A stretch of 64,000 nt of DNA from Tabrizicola_A aquatica. GTDB lineage: Bacteria; Pseudomonadota; Alphaproteobacteria; Rhodobacterales; Rhodobacteraceae. The notes under the pieces were generated by a model. That model searched no databases. It was given only the letters and a program-made list of their open reading frames with translations, and was not told where the DNA came from. The position numbers were made by a program, and so were the translations under genes. The stretch lies in assembly GCA_965194375.1 (NCBI GenBank), contig CBDAEL010000002.1. One strand, written 5' to 3'. Below are positions 52,154 to 60,880 of this stretch, in pieces (within the stretch, counting starts at the first letter, position 1; each line of letters begins with the position of its first letter).

Positions 52154-53689
52154 ATGATGGTAGCAACGCTTGCGGCCTTGTTGGCCGATAAGGATGGGGC
52201 ATCAAAAGCGCTGGGCGCTCCGGGCCGTGAATGGATGACCTTTGGCGATTTGCGCGCGCTGGCTGCTGAAGTTACGGCCTCCTTGCGCGGCTTTGGCATC
52301 GGGGCGGCGGACCGGGTGGCCATTGTCCTGCCCAATGGGCCCGAGATGGCGGCGGCTTTTGTGACCATGGCCCAAGGGGCGGTGACAGCACCCCTGAACC
52401 CCGCCTATCAGCGCGAGGAATACAGCTTTTATCTCGACGACCTCAACGCCAAGGCGCTGGTGGTGTTGGAAGGTTATGAAGGCCCCGCCTTGGCGGCGGC
52501 AGAGCCTTTGGGCCTGTCGATCTTGCGCCTGCATCCGGTAGCCGGTGGCCCCGCGGGGCAGTTCCGCCTGACCGGCACCCCAGCCAAACAGCCCGCTCCG
52601 GCTGGCCTGCCCGATCCGGACGCGACGGCGCTGATCCTGCACACCTCGGGCACCACATCGCGGCCCAAGATCGTGCCCTTGCTGCAGTCGAACCTTGTGG
52701 CATCCGCCCACAACATTGGCACCTCGCTGGCGCTGACGTCTGCGGATCGCTGCCTGAACGTGATGCCCTTGTTCCACATTCACGGGCTGATTGCCGCCGT
52801 CACCGCGTCATTGGCCGCGGGCGCCTCGGTCTGGTGCGCGCCGGGGTTTGATGCGCTGAAGTTCTTTGGCTGGATGGGTGAGGCAAAGCCCACCTGGTAC
52901 ACCGCGGTGCCGACCATGCATCAGGCGATCTTGTCGCGCGCCGGGCGCAATGCCGATGTGATTGCCGCCCAGCCGTTGCGGTTCCTGCGCTCGTCCTCGG
53001 CGTCCTTGCCGGCGCAAGTGATGCTGGAGTTGCAAGCCACCTTCAAAGCCCCGGTGATCGAGGCTTATGGCATGACCGAGGCCACCCATCAGATGGCCTG
53101 CAACCCCCTGCCGCCGCGTGCGCAAAAGCCCGGATCGGTCGGCGTGGCCGCAGGCCCCTTGCTGCGCATCGCGCATGAGGTGGAAAACCGCCTGATCGAA
53201 GGCACGGGCGAGGTGGTGATTTCGGGGCCCAACGTCACGCCGGGCTATGAAAGCAACCCCGACGCCAATGCCAAGAACTTCTTTGAGGTCGACGGTCGGC
53301 GTTGGTTCCGCACCGGCGATCAGGGGGCGCTGGATGATGAGGGCTATCTGTCGCTGACCGGGCGGCTGAAAGAGATCATCAACCGGGGCGGCGAAAAGAT
53401 CAGCCCTCTGGAGGTGGATGGCGTGCTCTTGGATCATCCGGCGGTGCAGCAGGTGGTGGCCTTTGCCATGCCGCATCCGAAGCTGGGCGAAGAAGTGGCC
53501 GCTGCCGTGGTCTTGCGCGAAGGCCAGACGGCGACCGAACGCGAGATCCGCGATTTTGCCGCCAGCCGGATGGCCGATTTCAAAGTGCCGCGCCGGGTGA
53601 TCATTCTCGAGGAAATCCCCAAAGGGGCGACTGGCAAGTTGCAGCGCATCGGATTGGCTGAAAAGCTGGGTCTGGGCCAACCGGCCTAA
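52154..53689 (+). CDS. Acyl-CoA ligase resembling oxalate--CoA ligase
   Basis: About 511 residues of the ANL superfamily. P-loop LILHTSGTTSRPKIVPL, NVMPLFHIHGLIAAV, EAYGMTEATHQMACNPLPPRAQKPGSVG, GPNVTPGYESNPDANAKNFF, WFRTGDQGALDDEGYLSLTGRLKEIINRGGEKISPLEVD and catalytic lysine region PKGATGKLQRI. The MTEA.HQM..NPLP and GYE.NP.AN blocks are the pattern I know from oxalyl-CoA synthetases (plant AAE3/yeast Pcs60). It would activate oxalate with ATP and CoA; a related short 2-oxo or dicarboxylic acid is possible. The first ATG of a tandem pair at 52154/52157 is used. Confidence 0.85.
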   Translation: MMVATLAALLADKDGASKALGAPGREWMTFGDLRALAAEVTASLRGFGIGAADRVAIVLPNGPEMAAAFVTMAQGAVTAPLNPAYQREEYSFYLDDLNAKALVVLEGYEGPALAAAEPLGLSILRLHPVAGGPAGQFRLTGTPAKQPAPAGLPDPDATALILHTSGTTSRPKIVPLLQSNLVASAHNIGTSLALTSADRCLNVMPLFHIHGLIAAVTASLAAGASVWCAPGFDALKFFGWMGEAKPTWYTAVPTMHQAILSRAGRNADVIAAQPLRFLRSSSASLPAQVMLELQATFKAPVIEAYGMTEATHQMACNPLPPRAQKPGSVGVAAGPLLRIAHEVENRLIEGTGEVVISGPNVTPGYESNPDANAKNFFEVDGRRWFRTGDQGALDDEGYLSLTGRLKEIINRGGEKISPLEVDGVLLDHPAVQQVVAFAMPHPKLGEEVAAAVVLREGQTATEREIRDFAASRMADFKVPRRVIILEEIPKGATGKLQRIGLAEKLGLGQPA

Positions 53690-53710
53690 GTCGGCAACAA
53701 GGGGCAGCAT

Positions 53711-54688
53711 ATGAAAATCTGCATTTTCGGCGCGGGTGCGATTGGCGGCTATATGGCTGTCAAGCTGGTGCAGGCGGGTGTCGATGTCAGCATTGTCGCG
53801 CGCGGGCCGCATCTGGCCGCGATCCAGTCGCGCGGGCTGACGCTGATTGAGGAAGGCGCCGATCCGGTCACGGTGCCAGTCCGCGCCAGCGCCAATGCCG
53901 CCGATCTGGGCGTGCAGGATTATGTGATCGTCACGCTGAAAGCCCATTCGGTCCCGCCCGTGGTGGGCGCGATGCAGCCGTTGATCGGGCCGGACACCAC
54001 CATCGTCAGCGGTGTGAACGGCGTGCCGTGGTGGTATTTCCACAAGATCGGCGGGCCACTAGAGGGCACGCGCCTGCGCAGCGTTGACCCCGGCGATGTG
54101 CAATGGAATGGCTTTGGCCCCGACCGGGTTTTGGGCTGCGTGGTCTATCCCGCCGCCGAGGTGAGCGAGCCGGGTGTGATCCGCCACATCGAGGGCAACC
54201 GCTTTTCCTTGGGCGAGCCGGACGGGTCGAAGTCCGACCGTGCCAACGCTCTGTCACAGGTCTTGCAATCGGCGGGCCTGAAAGCCCCGGTGCGCCCGCG
54301 TCTGCGCGACGAGTTGTGGGTCAAGCTCTGGGGCAACCTGTCGTTCAACCCGATCTCGGCGCTGACCCATGCGACCTTGGATGTCTTGTGCACCGATCCC
54401 GGTACGCGCGATGTGGCGCGGCGCATGATGATTGAGGCGCAGGCGGTGGCCGAAAAGCTGGGCGTGAGCTTCCCGATCGACGTCGATCGCCGCATCGAAG
54501 GCGGGGCGGCGGTGGGGGCGCATCGCACCTCCATGCTGCAGGATCTGGATGCCGGGCGGCCGATGGAGATTGATGCCCTTGTCGCTTCGGTACAGGAGCT
54601 GGGCCGCATCACCGAAACCCCGACGCCGACGATTGACACCGTGCTGGCGCTGGTGACGCTGCGGGGGCGTGTGGCAGGGCTTTACTAG
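53711..54688 (+). CDS. Ketopantoate reductase-family protein (PanE2/oxalyl-CoA reductase candidate)
   Basis: 325 residues. N-terminal NADP fold KICIFGAGAIGGYMAVKLVQAG (GAGAIGG), VTLKAHSVPPVV (substrate-side Lys), and the all-helical C-terminal ApbA domain with DELWVKLWGNLSFNPISALT and TSMLQDLDAGRPMEIDAL containing the catalytic Lys and Glu. The classic role is 2-dehydropantoate reduction, but the gene sits 21 nt after an oxalate-CoA-ligase-like gene, and a PanE paralogue (PanE2) is the described oxalyl-CoA reductase of Methylobacterium extorquens. Reduction of oxalyl-CoA to glyoxylate is therefore a reasonable inference, unproven here. Confidence 0.85.
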   Translation: MKICIFGAGAIGGYMAVKLVQAGVDVSIVARGPHLAAIQSRGLTLIEEGADPVTVPVRASANAADLGVQDYVIVTLKAHSVPPVVGAMQPLIGPDTTIVSGVNGVPWWYFHKIGGPLEGTRLRSVDPGDVQWNGFGPDRVLGCVVYPAAEVSEPGVIRHIEGNRFSLGEPDGSKSDRANALSQVLQSAGLKAPVRPRLRDELWVKLWGNLSFNPISALTHATLDVLCTDPGTRDVARRMMIEAQAVAEKLGVSFPIDVDRRIEGGAAVGAHRTSMLQDLDAGRPMEIDALVASVQELGRITETPTPTIDTVLALVTLRGRVAGLY

Positions 54689-54703
54689 GGCGTCCTGCGG
54701 GGC

Positions 54704-55123
54704 TTAGCAGGTGCCGTAAAAGCCGCGCGAATAGCGGCAGTATTCCCGCGCCACGCCTGCCGCGATCATCGCCGCGGCAATGTCCTGACCGTTTTCCAAG
54801 AAACACTGGCCCACCACGCGCCGATAGCGGTCGATGTCGCGCTCAACGCAGGTTAGGGTCTTGCCATCAATCAGATCGCGCATCGCATTGGTCGCGGCCG
54901 TCCCGCCGCGTTGCTTGCGTTCGGGGGCGTCCAAGCCCCAGACCCGCACGGCGACATCCAGCCCTGACAAGCGAAAGGTGTCACCATCGGTCACCCGCAT
55001 CACAACGCCCGAGATCACCTGACCTTGCGCGGTGACGGGGGACGCTGACAGCGAAAAGGCGCAGCCGAGCGCCATGAGAAATCGCAAGATTGCGGGCTGG
55101 ATCAGGGGTTTATAACGGGACAT
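54704..55123 (-). CDS. Secreted thermonuclease-family protein
   Basis: 139 residues. A hydrophobic N-terminal region (about 8-33, ending VTAQG) serves as signal or anchor. SNase OB-fold with ISGVVMRVTDGDTFRL (Asp46, Asp48, Thr49), VRVWGLDAPERKQRGG (Arg60, Asp65, Glu68) and RDIDRYRRVVGQC (the second catalytic-type arginine), so the micrococcal-nuclease active-site residues appear intact. A C-terminal cysteine pair (YCRYS....TC) may be disulfide bonded. ATG 55123 is chosen over the in-frame GTG at 55129; GAGG lies 5 nt upstream. Convergent with the PanE-like gene. Confidence 0.85.
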   Translation of the reverse strand: MSRYKPLIQPAILRFLMALGCAFSLSASPVTAQGQVISGVVMRVTDGDTFRLSGLDVAVRVWGLDAPERKQRGGTAATNAMRDLIDGKTLTCVERDIDRYRRVVGQCFLENGQDIAAAMIAAGVAREYCRYSRGFYGTC

Positions 55124-55431
55124 GGACACCTCTGGTCCAAGCCTAGCCGTGCCTTGGGCTGTGTTGAAATTATCGATGGAGAAAGGGGCGGCATCGAAAG
55201 GATACGGGCAATAGGGACTGGATCGTAAACTTTAGGCGGTTGCGCCCTGAAAGCCCGGAATCAAGGCGCGAATGCGCCGCCGGGCCGCGCCCGACCTCCC
55301 CCCGGGAGGGCGCGTTTGCGACGGTTGCCAGCAGAAATTCTGGGGAAGAACTGGCACCATAAAGCGCTTAGAACCAGCGTTGGCGCGCCGTCCCGAGGTC
55401 GGGCGCGGCCCTGTGGGGGAGCATGACGACC
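55124..55431. other. 308-bp gene-free region containing an inverted-repeat element
   Basis: Between the thermonuclease gene and the small membrane protein gene. Apart from the 130-bp inverted-repeat element at 55282-55411 and leader sequence of the nuclease gene, I see no coding or RNA gene signal. Confidence 0.6.
55282..55411. repeat. 130-bp element bounded by 17-bp perfect inverted repeats
   Basis: gggccgcgcccgacctc (55282-55298) and gaggtcgggcgcggccc (55395-55411) are exact inverted copies. The interior contains a cccccc-ggg-aggg hairpin and the string gcggttgc/gacggttgcc around the flanks. No transposase. It looks like a small non-autonomous or REP-type intergenic element; no duplicate target site is visible. 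Confidence 0.75.
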
Positions 55432-55677
55432 TTAGTTATTGCCCCTAGAAAGCTTGTCAAAGGCCTCTAAGGCGGCCCCCAAGACTATTCCAAAAACAAG
55501 CAGAGCTATAGATTTGTCGATGTATTGCCCGGTTGTCGCACCCACAAGATACCGCGAGGATAACTCGGCTCGCGTTTGCGGATCATCAATGAGTGCGATG
55601 CCGAAAGCCAATACAGTGCCGATGGCTCCGAACAAAAATGATGCCCAGGCAATGATCCAAGCTAGTCTTGTGAACAT
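55432..55677 (-). CDS. Small two-helix membrane protein, hypothetical
   Basis: 81 residues. Two hydrophobic segments (about residues 7-27, WIIAWASFLFGAIGTVLAFGI, and 52-72, YIDKSIALLVFGIVLGAALEAF) separated by a charged loop with IDDPQTRAELSSRY. No family recognised. Codon use is less GC-biased than its neighbours, which hints at recent acquisition. It is next to the inverted-repeat element and upstream of carB's terminator. Confidence 0.6.
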   Translation of the reverse strand: MFTRLAWIIAWASFLFGAIGTVLAFGIALIDDPQTRAELSSRYLVGATTGQYIDKSIALLVFGIVLGAALEAFDKLSRGNN

Positions 55678-55736
55678 GCTTTATACCCAATCAGTTCTTC
55701 CCCCGCCCGCGAAAGCGTTCGCGGGCGTTCGGGACT

Positions 55737-55778
55737 GAAAACGCTCCACTGGAGCGTTTTCTCCCCGGCAAGCCGGGG
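55737..55778 (-). terminator. carB terminator hairpins
   Basis: gaaaacgctcc-act-ggagcgttttc (55737-55761) is an 11-bp perfect stem with an A/T-rich base, which is a T-run on the minus strand, located 25 nt past the carB stop. A second hairpin ccccgg-caag-ccgggg (55763-55778) lies between it and carB. Confidence 0.75.
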
Positions 55779-55785
55779 CCGTCCC

Positions 55786-58700
55786 TCACCCCTGAAGCGT
55801 TCTCACCCCATAGCCCTCACCCCGGGCCTTCAGCGCAGCGACAACCGCGATGCTGGCGGCGGCGGTGGTGAAGTAGGGGATCTTGTCCATCAGCGCGACC
55901 CGGCGGATGTCGCGGCTGTCGGACACCGCTTGCGTGCCTTCGGTGGTGTTCATCACCAGCGCGATGTCGTTATTCTTCAGCCGGTCAACGATGTTCGGGC
56001 GGCCTTCCCAGACCTTGTTGACCTGCGTCGCGGCGATGCCTTCTGCGGTCAGCCATGTGGCGGTGCCTTTGGTGGCGACCAGTTCAAACCCAAGCGCGAT
56101 TAGATCACGCAAGGCGGCGGCGAAGGTCGGGGTCTTGTCCATGTCCTTGATCGACACAAAGACGCGGCCGGTTTCCGGCAGCACCACGCCTGCCCCCATC
56201 TGCGCCTTGAGGAAAGCGAGGGGGAAGGTGCGGTCCCAGCCCATCACCTCACCGGTGGAGCGCATTTCCGGGCCAAGCACCGGGTCAACGCCGGGGAAAC
56301 GGGCAAAGGGCAGCACAGCCTCTTTGACGCTGAACCAAGGCGTGATCGGATCGGCGAGCGTGTGGGGATCGGCCAGCGGCAAGGCGCTGTCGGGGCCAAC
56401 GCCTGCGGGGTAGGGCGCGCGATTGGGGAAGTTCGTCAACGGCTCACCCGCCATCAGCCGGGCGGCGATGGAGGCAATGGCGCTGTCGGTGGCCTTGGCG
56501 ACGAAGGGCACGGTGCGTGATGCACGCGGGTTCACTTCCAGCACGTAGATCACACCGTCCTTGATCGCGAATTGCACGTTCATCAGGCCAACGACGTTCA
56601 AGGCACGGGCCATGACGATGGTCTGGCGTTTCAGCTCTTCCACGATCTTGGCCGAGAGCTGGTGCGGCGGCAGGCAGCAGGCACTGTCGCCCGAATGGAC
56701 ACCGGCCTCTTCGATATGTTCCATAATGCCTGCGACATGGACGTTTTTCCCGTCCGACAGGGCGTCAACGTCCACCTCGACCGCGCCCGAAAGGTAGCTG
56801 TCCAGAAGCACCGGGCTGTCGCCCGAGACCTGCACGGCGGTGGTGATATAGCGTTCCAGCTGCGCATCATCACGCACGATTTCCATCGCCCGGCCACCCA
56901 GCACGAACGACGGGCGGATGACCAAGGGGTAGCCCACGTCCTTGGCCACCGCAAAAGCCTCATCCCGCGACCGGGCGGTGCCGTTGTGGGGCTGGCGCAG
57001 GTTCAACGATTGCAACAGGCCCTGGAACCGCTCGCGGTCTTCGGCCAGGTCAATGGCGTCTGGGGTGGTGCCAAGGATCGGGATACCTTCGGCATGAAGC
57101 GCATTGGCCAGTTTCAGGGGCGTCTGCCCGCCGAACTGCACGATCACGCCGTGAAGGGTGCCGTTCTCCTGCTCGACCCGCAGGATTTCCAGAACGTGTT
57201 CCAGCGTCAGCGGTTCGAAGTACAAACGGTCCGAGGTGTCATAGTCGGTCGAAACCGTCTCGGGGTTGCAGTTGACCATGATCGTTTCATAGCCCGCCGC
57301 GGTCAGCGCATAGCAGGCATGGCAGCAGCAATAGTCAAACTCGATCCCCTGACCAATCCGGTTCGGGCCGCCGCCCAGAATGACAACCTTTTTGGCATTC
57401 GACGGGCGGGCTTCACATTCCACATCGCCCATCGCGGTGGCTTCATAGGTGGAATACATATAGGGGGTCTGGGCCTCGAACTCGGCCGCGCAAGTGTCGA
57501 TGCGTTTGAAGACAGCCGTGACGCCCAGATTGCGCCGTGCGCGGCGGACTTGGGCCTCCTCCCGGCCGGTCAGCTTGGCCAGACGGGCATCGGTAAAGCC
57601 CATCATCTTCAATTTGCGCAGACCGGCGGCGGTGACGGGCAGGCCCGCTTTGCGCACGTCTGCCTCGGTGTCGATGATCTCGCGAATGCGGTTCAGGAAC
57701 CACGGGTCAAAGGCGGTGGCGGCGATGATTTCGTCATTGGTCAGGCCAAAGCGCATGGCTTGGGCGATGACGCGCAGCCGGTCGGGCGTGGCATCGCCCA
57801 GCGCCTTCATGATCGACGCCTTGTCGGGCGCGCCGGGAATGGCGATTTCGTCAAAGCCGGTCAGGCCGGTTTCCAACGATGCCAGCGCCTTTTGCAGGGA
57901 TTCGTGGATGGTGCGGCCAATCGCCATCGCCTCGCCCACCGATTTCATGGCGGTGGTCAGATTGGGAATGGAGCCGGGGAATTTTTCAAAGGCAAAGCGC
58001 GGGATTTTGGTCACGACGTAGTCAATCGACGGCTCAAAGCTGGCCGGGGTGACCTTGGTGATGTCGTTGTCCAACTCATCCAGCGTATAGCCGACGGCGA
58101 GTTTGGCGGCGACCTTGGCGATCGGGAAACCCGTGGCCTTCGACGCGAGCGCCGAAGAGCGGCTGACGCGCGGGTTCATCTCGATCACGACCATGCGGCC
58201 ATCGGCAGGGTTGATCGCCCATTGCACGTTGGAGCCGCCGGTTTCCACCCCGATCTCGCGCAGCACGGCAATCGAGCCGTTGCGCATGATCTGGTATTCC
58301 TTGTCGGTCAGGGTCAGCGCCGGGGCGACGGTAATCGAGTCGCCAGTGTGCACGCCCATCGGGTCGATGTTTTCGATGGAACAGACGATGATGGCATTGT
58401 CGGCCTTGTCGCGGACAACCTCCATCTCGAACTCTTTCCAGCCGAGGAGGGATTCATCGACCAGAACCTGCGCCACGGGGCTGGCTTCAAGGCCTGATTT
58501 GATGATCGCCTCATAGTCGTCGCGGTTATAGGCCACGCCGCCGCCGGTGCCGCCCATGGTAAAGGCGGGGCGGATGATGGCGGGCAGGCCGACATAGTCG
58601 AGCGTGGCAATCGCCTCGCGGATGCCGGCGGCAATGTCGAATTTGCCTGAGGGCAGTTTGGGGGCGGCGATGATGGTGGCCTTGGGGTTTTCAAGCCCGA

Positions 58701-59115
58701 TGCGGTCCATCGCCTCGCGGAAGAGTTTGCGGTCTTCGGCCATTTCAATGGCCTCGCGCTTGGCGCCGATCAGCTCGACGTTGAACTTTTCCAGCACACC
58801 CATGTCAGCCAGCGCCAGCGCCGTGTTCAACCCGGTTTGCCCGCCCATGGTGGGCAGCAAAGCGTCGGGGCGTTCTTTTTCGATGATCTTGGCGACGACT
58901 TCGGGGGTGATCGGTTCGATGTAGGTGGCATCGGCCAAGCCCGGATCGGTCATGATGGTTGCAGGGTTCGAGTTCACCAGAATAACCCGGTACCCCTCTT
59001 CGCGCAGCGCCTTGCAGGCTTGGGCGCCCGAGTAGTCAAACTCGCAGGCCTGACCGATGACGATGGGGCCGGCGCCAATGATCATAATCGACTGGATGTC
59101 GGTTCTTTTTGGCAT
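55786..59115 (-). CDS. carB: Carbamoyl-phosphate synthase large subunit
   Basis: 1109 residues, full length. Two ATP-grasp halves: the first begins MPKRTDIQSIMIIGAGPIVIGQACEFDYSGAQACKALREEGYRVILVNSNPATIMTDP, with FTMGGTGGGVAYN and EMNPRVSRSSALASKATGFPIAK; the second begins near residue 575 with KVVILGGGPNRIGQGIEFDYCCCHA, with RPSFVLGGRAMEIV and VLEVNPRASRTVPFVAKAT. The C-terminal MGS-like allosteric domain (from about 960) ends with PYFTTAAASIAVVAALKARGEG. It supplies carbamoyl phosphate for pyrimidines and for ArgF. ATG 59115 is chosen; carA is outside the window. Confidence 0.97.
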   Translation of the reverse strand: MPKRTDIQSIMIIGAGPIVIGQACEFDYSGAQACKALREEGYRVILVNSNPATIMTDPGLADATYIEPITPEVVAKIIEKERPDALLPTMGGQTGLNTALALADMGVLEKFNVELIGAKREAIEMAEDRKLFREAMDRIGLENPKATIIAAPKLPSGKFDIAAGIREAIATLDYVGLPAIIRPAFTMGGTGGGVAYNRDDYEAIIKSGLEASPVAQVLVDESLLGWKEFEMEVVRDKADNAIIVCSIENIDPMGVHTGDSITVAPALTLTDKEYQIMRNGSIAVLREIGVETGGSNVQWAINPADGRMVVIEMNPRVSRSSALASKATGFPIAKVAAKLAVGYTLDELDNDITKVTPASFEPSIDYVVTKIPRFAFEKFPGSIPNLTTAMKSVGEAMAIGRTIHESLQKALASLETGLTGFDEIAIPGAPDKASIMKALGDATPDRLRVIAQAMRFGLTNDEIIAATAFDPWFLNRIREIIDTEADVRKAGLPVTAAGLRKLKMMGFTDARLAKLTGREEAQVRRARRNLGVTAVFKRIDTCAAEFEAQTPYMYSTYEATAMGDVECEARPSNAKKVVILGGGPNRIGQGIEFDYCCCHACYALTAAGYETIMVNCNPETVSTDYDTSDRLYFEPLTLEHVLEILRVEQENGTLHGVIVQFGGQTPLKLANALHAEGIPILGTTPDAIDLAEDRERFQGLLQSLNLRQPHNGTARSRDEAFAVAKDVGYPLVIRPSFVLGGRAMEIVRDDAQLERYITTAVQVSGDSPVLLDSYLSGAVEVDVDALSDGKNVHVAGIMEHIEEAGVHSGDSACCLPPHQLSAKIVEELKRQTIVMARALNVVGLMNVQFAIKDGVIYVLEVNPRASRTVPFVAKATDSAIASIAARLMAGEPLTNFPNRAPYPAGVGPDSALPLADPHTLADPITPWFSVKEAVLPFARFPGVDPVLGPEMRSTGEVMGWDRTFPLAFLKAQMGAGVVLPETGRVFVSIKDMDKTPTFAAALRDLIALGFELVATKGTATWLTAEGIAATQVNKVWEGRPNIVDRLKNNDIALVMNTTEGTQAVSDSRDIRRVALMDKIPYFTTAAASIAVVAALKARGEGYGVRTLQG

Positions 59116-59248
59116 GGCGGCCCCCTTGGGTTTTGGCAAATTGTCGGGGGTTATAGACAGCGCGCGCCGGTGTGCAAGGGGATTCGGGGCCGATCCAGAT
59201 CGCAGGACAGATCGTCAAATCTTGGCGCAAGGCTGGGGGCGGACGCGC

Positions 59249-59599
59249 CTAGAGTTTCAGGCCAAAACGAGGGCCAATCCACACCATCGCTAGGTAAAGG
59301 GCGATGGTTAACGCGCACCCTGCCAAAAGCGAGGGCCAAAAGCCCCATCCAGCCCGCAGCATCGCAGGTATGGTGAAGAACATCGGGATCGACGGCGCCA
59401 GAAACCAGATCGTGCCGATGGAATGGCTGGCCAGACGTTCGACATCTCGGGTGTCGTGCCACAGCCAGATCATCGACAGCACGGACACCAGTGGCAGCGA
59501 GACGATCAACGCCCCAAGACCGGGAAAGCGACGGGCCGTTTCAGAGGCCAGCGCGATCAGAATGCCCGAGATGGCGGCCTTGAGGATGAGATAGCTCAT
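59249..59599 (-). CDS. DUF3147 family membrane protein
   Basis: 116 residues with four hydrophobic segments: LILKAAISGILIALASETA, LGALIVSLPLVSVLSMIWLW, TIWFLAPSIPMFFTIPAML and LLAGCALTIALYLAMVW. It fits the small DUF3147 family (SLPLVSVLS is typical). Function unknown. It stands between carB and pabB with no clear partner. Confidence 0.82.
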   Translation of the reverse strand: MSYLILKAAISGILIALASETARRFPGLGALIVSLPLVSVLSMIWLWHDTRDVERLASHSIGTIWFLAPSIPMFFTIPAMLRAGWGFWPSLLAGCALTIALYLAMVWIGPRFGLKL

Positions 59600-59713
59600 G
59601 GCATCAAGCTTGGCGCTTTGAATGGCCCTTGGTCAAGCCAACACGTCGCAAAATGTGGCAAAGGTGGCGGCGGGGCTCTGGTCAGCGGGCGGGCTTCGGC
59701 TTAGCTAAGGGGC

Positions 59714-60880
59714 ATGCAAACGCGATCGCCTCAGGGTCAGGAACAGATATTGGTTGAAGACGGCCCCGGGGGCCGTCCGGCCTTGTTCCGGGCTGCGCAG
59801 GCCGTTCTGGTGGCGCAGACGGGGGCCGAGGTTCCGGCACTCTTGGCCGCACTGGACGACGCGAGGTCAAAGGGCTTCTATGTCGCAGGCTATCTGTCTT
59901 ATGAGGCAGGCTATGCCTTGGAGCCGAAGCTTGCCGCGCAAGAGCCTGAGGGCGGTGGGCCGCGCGCGGTGTTCGGGGTGTTTGCCGGGCCCGAGGATGC
60001 GACAGCCCTTCTAGACACGGCTGCGGCCGAGGCGCGCGGCGTTCAGATTGCGCCGGTCGAGCCGATGATCAGCCGCTCTGCCTATGACGCGGCGATGGCG
60101 CGGGTGATGGGCTATATCGGGTCGGGCGATTGCTATCAGATCAACCTGACCTTTCCGATGCAGACCCGGCTTTTGCAGGGCAGCGCTTTGGGCCTTTATG
60201 GGGCCTTGCGCGCGCGCCAAGCGGTGGGGCGGGGCGCTTTTGTTGACTTGGGCGCGGGGCCGGTGCTGGTGTCGCGCAGCCCCGAGCTTTTCATCAATGT
60301 GACGGCCGCAGGCCGGATTGAGGCGCGCCCGATGAAGGGCACCGCGCCGCGTGATGCCGATCCGGTGCGTGATGGCGAGTTGGCTGAAGAGCTGCGCGCG
60401 AGCGAAAAGGGGCAGGCAGAAAACCTGATGATCGTGGATCTGCTGCGCAACGACATTTCGCGCGTGGCCAAGGTGGGCAGCGTCAAGGTGCCCAAGCTTT
60501 TTGCCGTGGAGACCTATGCCACCTTGCATCAGATGGTCTCGACCGTGGTCGGTGATCTCGTCGAGGCCCCGTCGATGGCGGGGGTGATGACGGCGCTCTT
60601 TCCCTGTGGGTCGATCACCGGGGCGCCGAAGATCCGCGCGATGGAGATCATCCGCGAGGTGGAGCCTTTCGCGCGCGGTGCCTATTGCGGGGCGATCGGC
60701 TGGATGGCGCCGGATGGCGCGGCCAGTTTCAATGTGGCCATCCGCACCTTGTCGGTGACGGGGCAGGAGATTGTGCTGAATGTCGGCGGTGGCGTCGTGC
60801 AAGACAGCACGGCAAGCGGCGAATGGGAGGAGGCCTTGTGGAAAGCGCGTTACGTGCAGGGGCTGGTGCGCCGGGACTAA
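59714..60880 (+). CDS. pabB: Aminodeoxychorismate synthase component I
   Basis: 388 residues, chorismate-utilising enzyme. GFYVAGYLSYEAGYALEPKL, GSGDCYQINLTFPM, ARPMKGTAPRD (the PabB-type nucleophilic lysine where anthranilate synthase has alanine), NLMIVDLLRNDISRVAKVGSVKVPKLF, HQMVSTVVGDL and GSITGAPKIRAMEIIREVE. With an amidotransferase PabA (not in the window) it makes 4-amino-4-deoxychorismate for folate. The first ATG, at 59714, is used. Overlaps pabC by 43 nt. Confidence 0.92.
   Translation: MQTRSPQGQEQILVEDGPGGRPALFRAAQAVLVAQTGAEVPALLAALDDARSKGFYVAGYLSYEAGYALEPKLAAQEPEGGGPRAVFGVFAGPEDATALLDTAAAEARGVQIAPVEPMISRSAYDAAMARVMGYIGSGDCYQINLTFPMQTRLLQGSALGLYGALRARQAVGRGAFVDLGAGPVLVSRSPELFINVTAAGRIEARPMKGTAPRDADPVRDGELAEELRASEKGQAENLMIVDLLRNDISRVAKVGSVKVPKLFAVETYATLHQMVSTVVGDLVEAPSMAGVMTALFPCGSITGAPKIRAMEIIREVEPFARGAYCGAIGWMAPDGAASFNVAIRTLSVTGQEIVLNVGGGVVQDSTASGEWEEALWKARYVQGLVRRD

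Noticed and set aside
53711..54688. Firm assignment as pantothenate-pathway PanE
   Set aside because: The fold is right, but the adjacent oxalate-CoA-ligase-like gene makes an oxalyl-CoA reductase role at least as likely, so no panE symbol is given.
56572..58497. 641-codon plus-strand open frame within carB
   Set aside because: Antisense shadow of carB; no recognisable motifs and no ribosome site.
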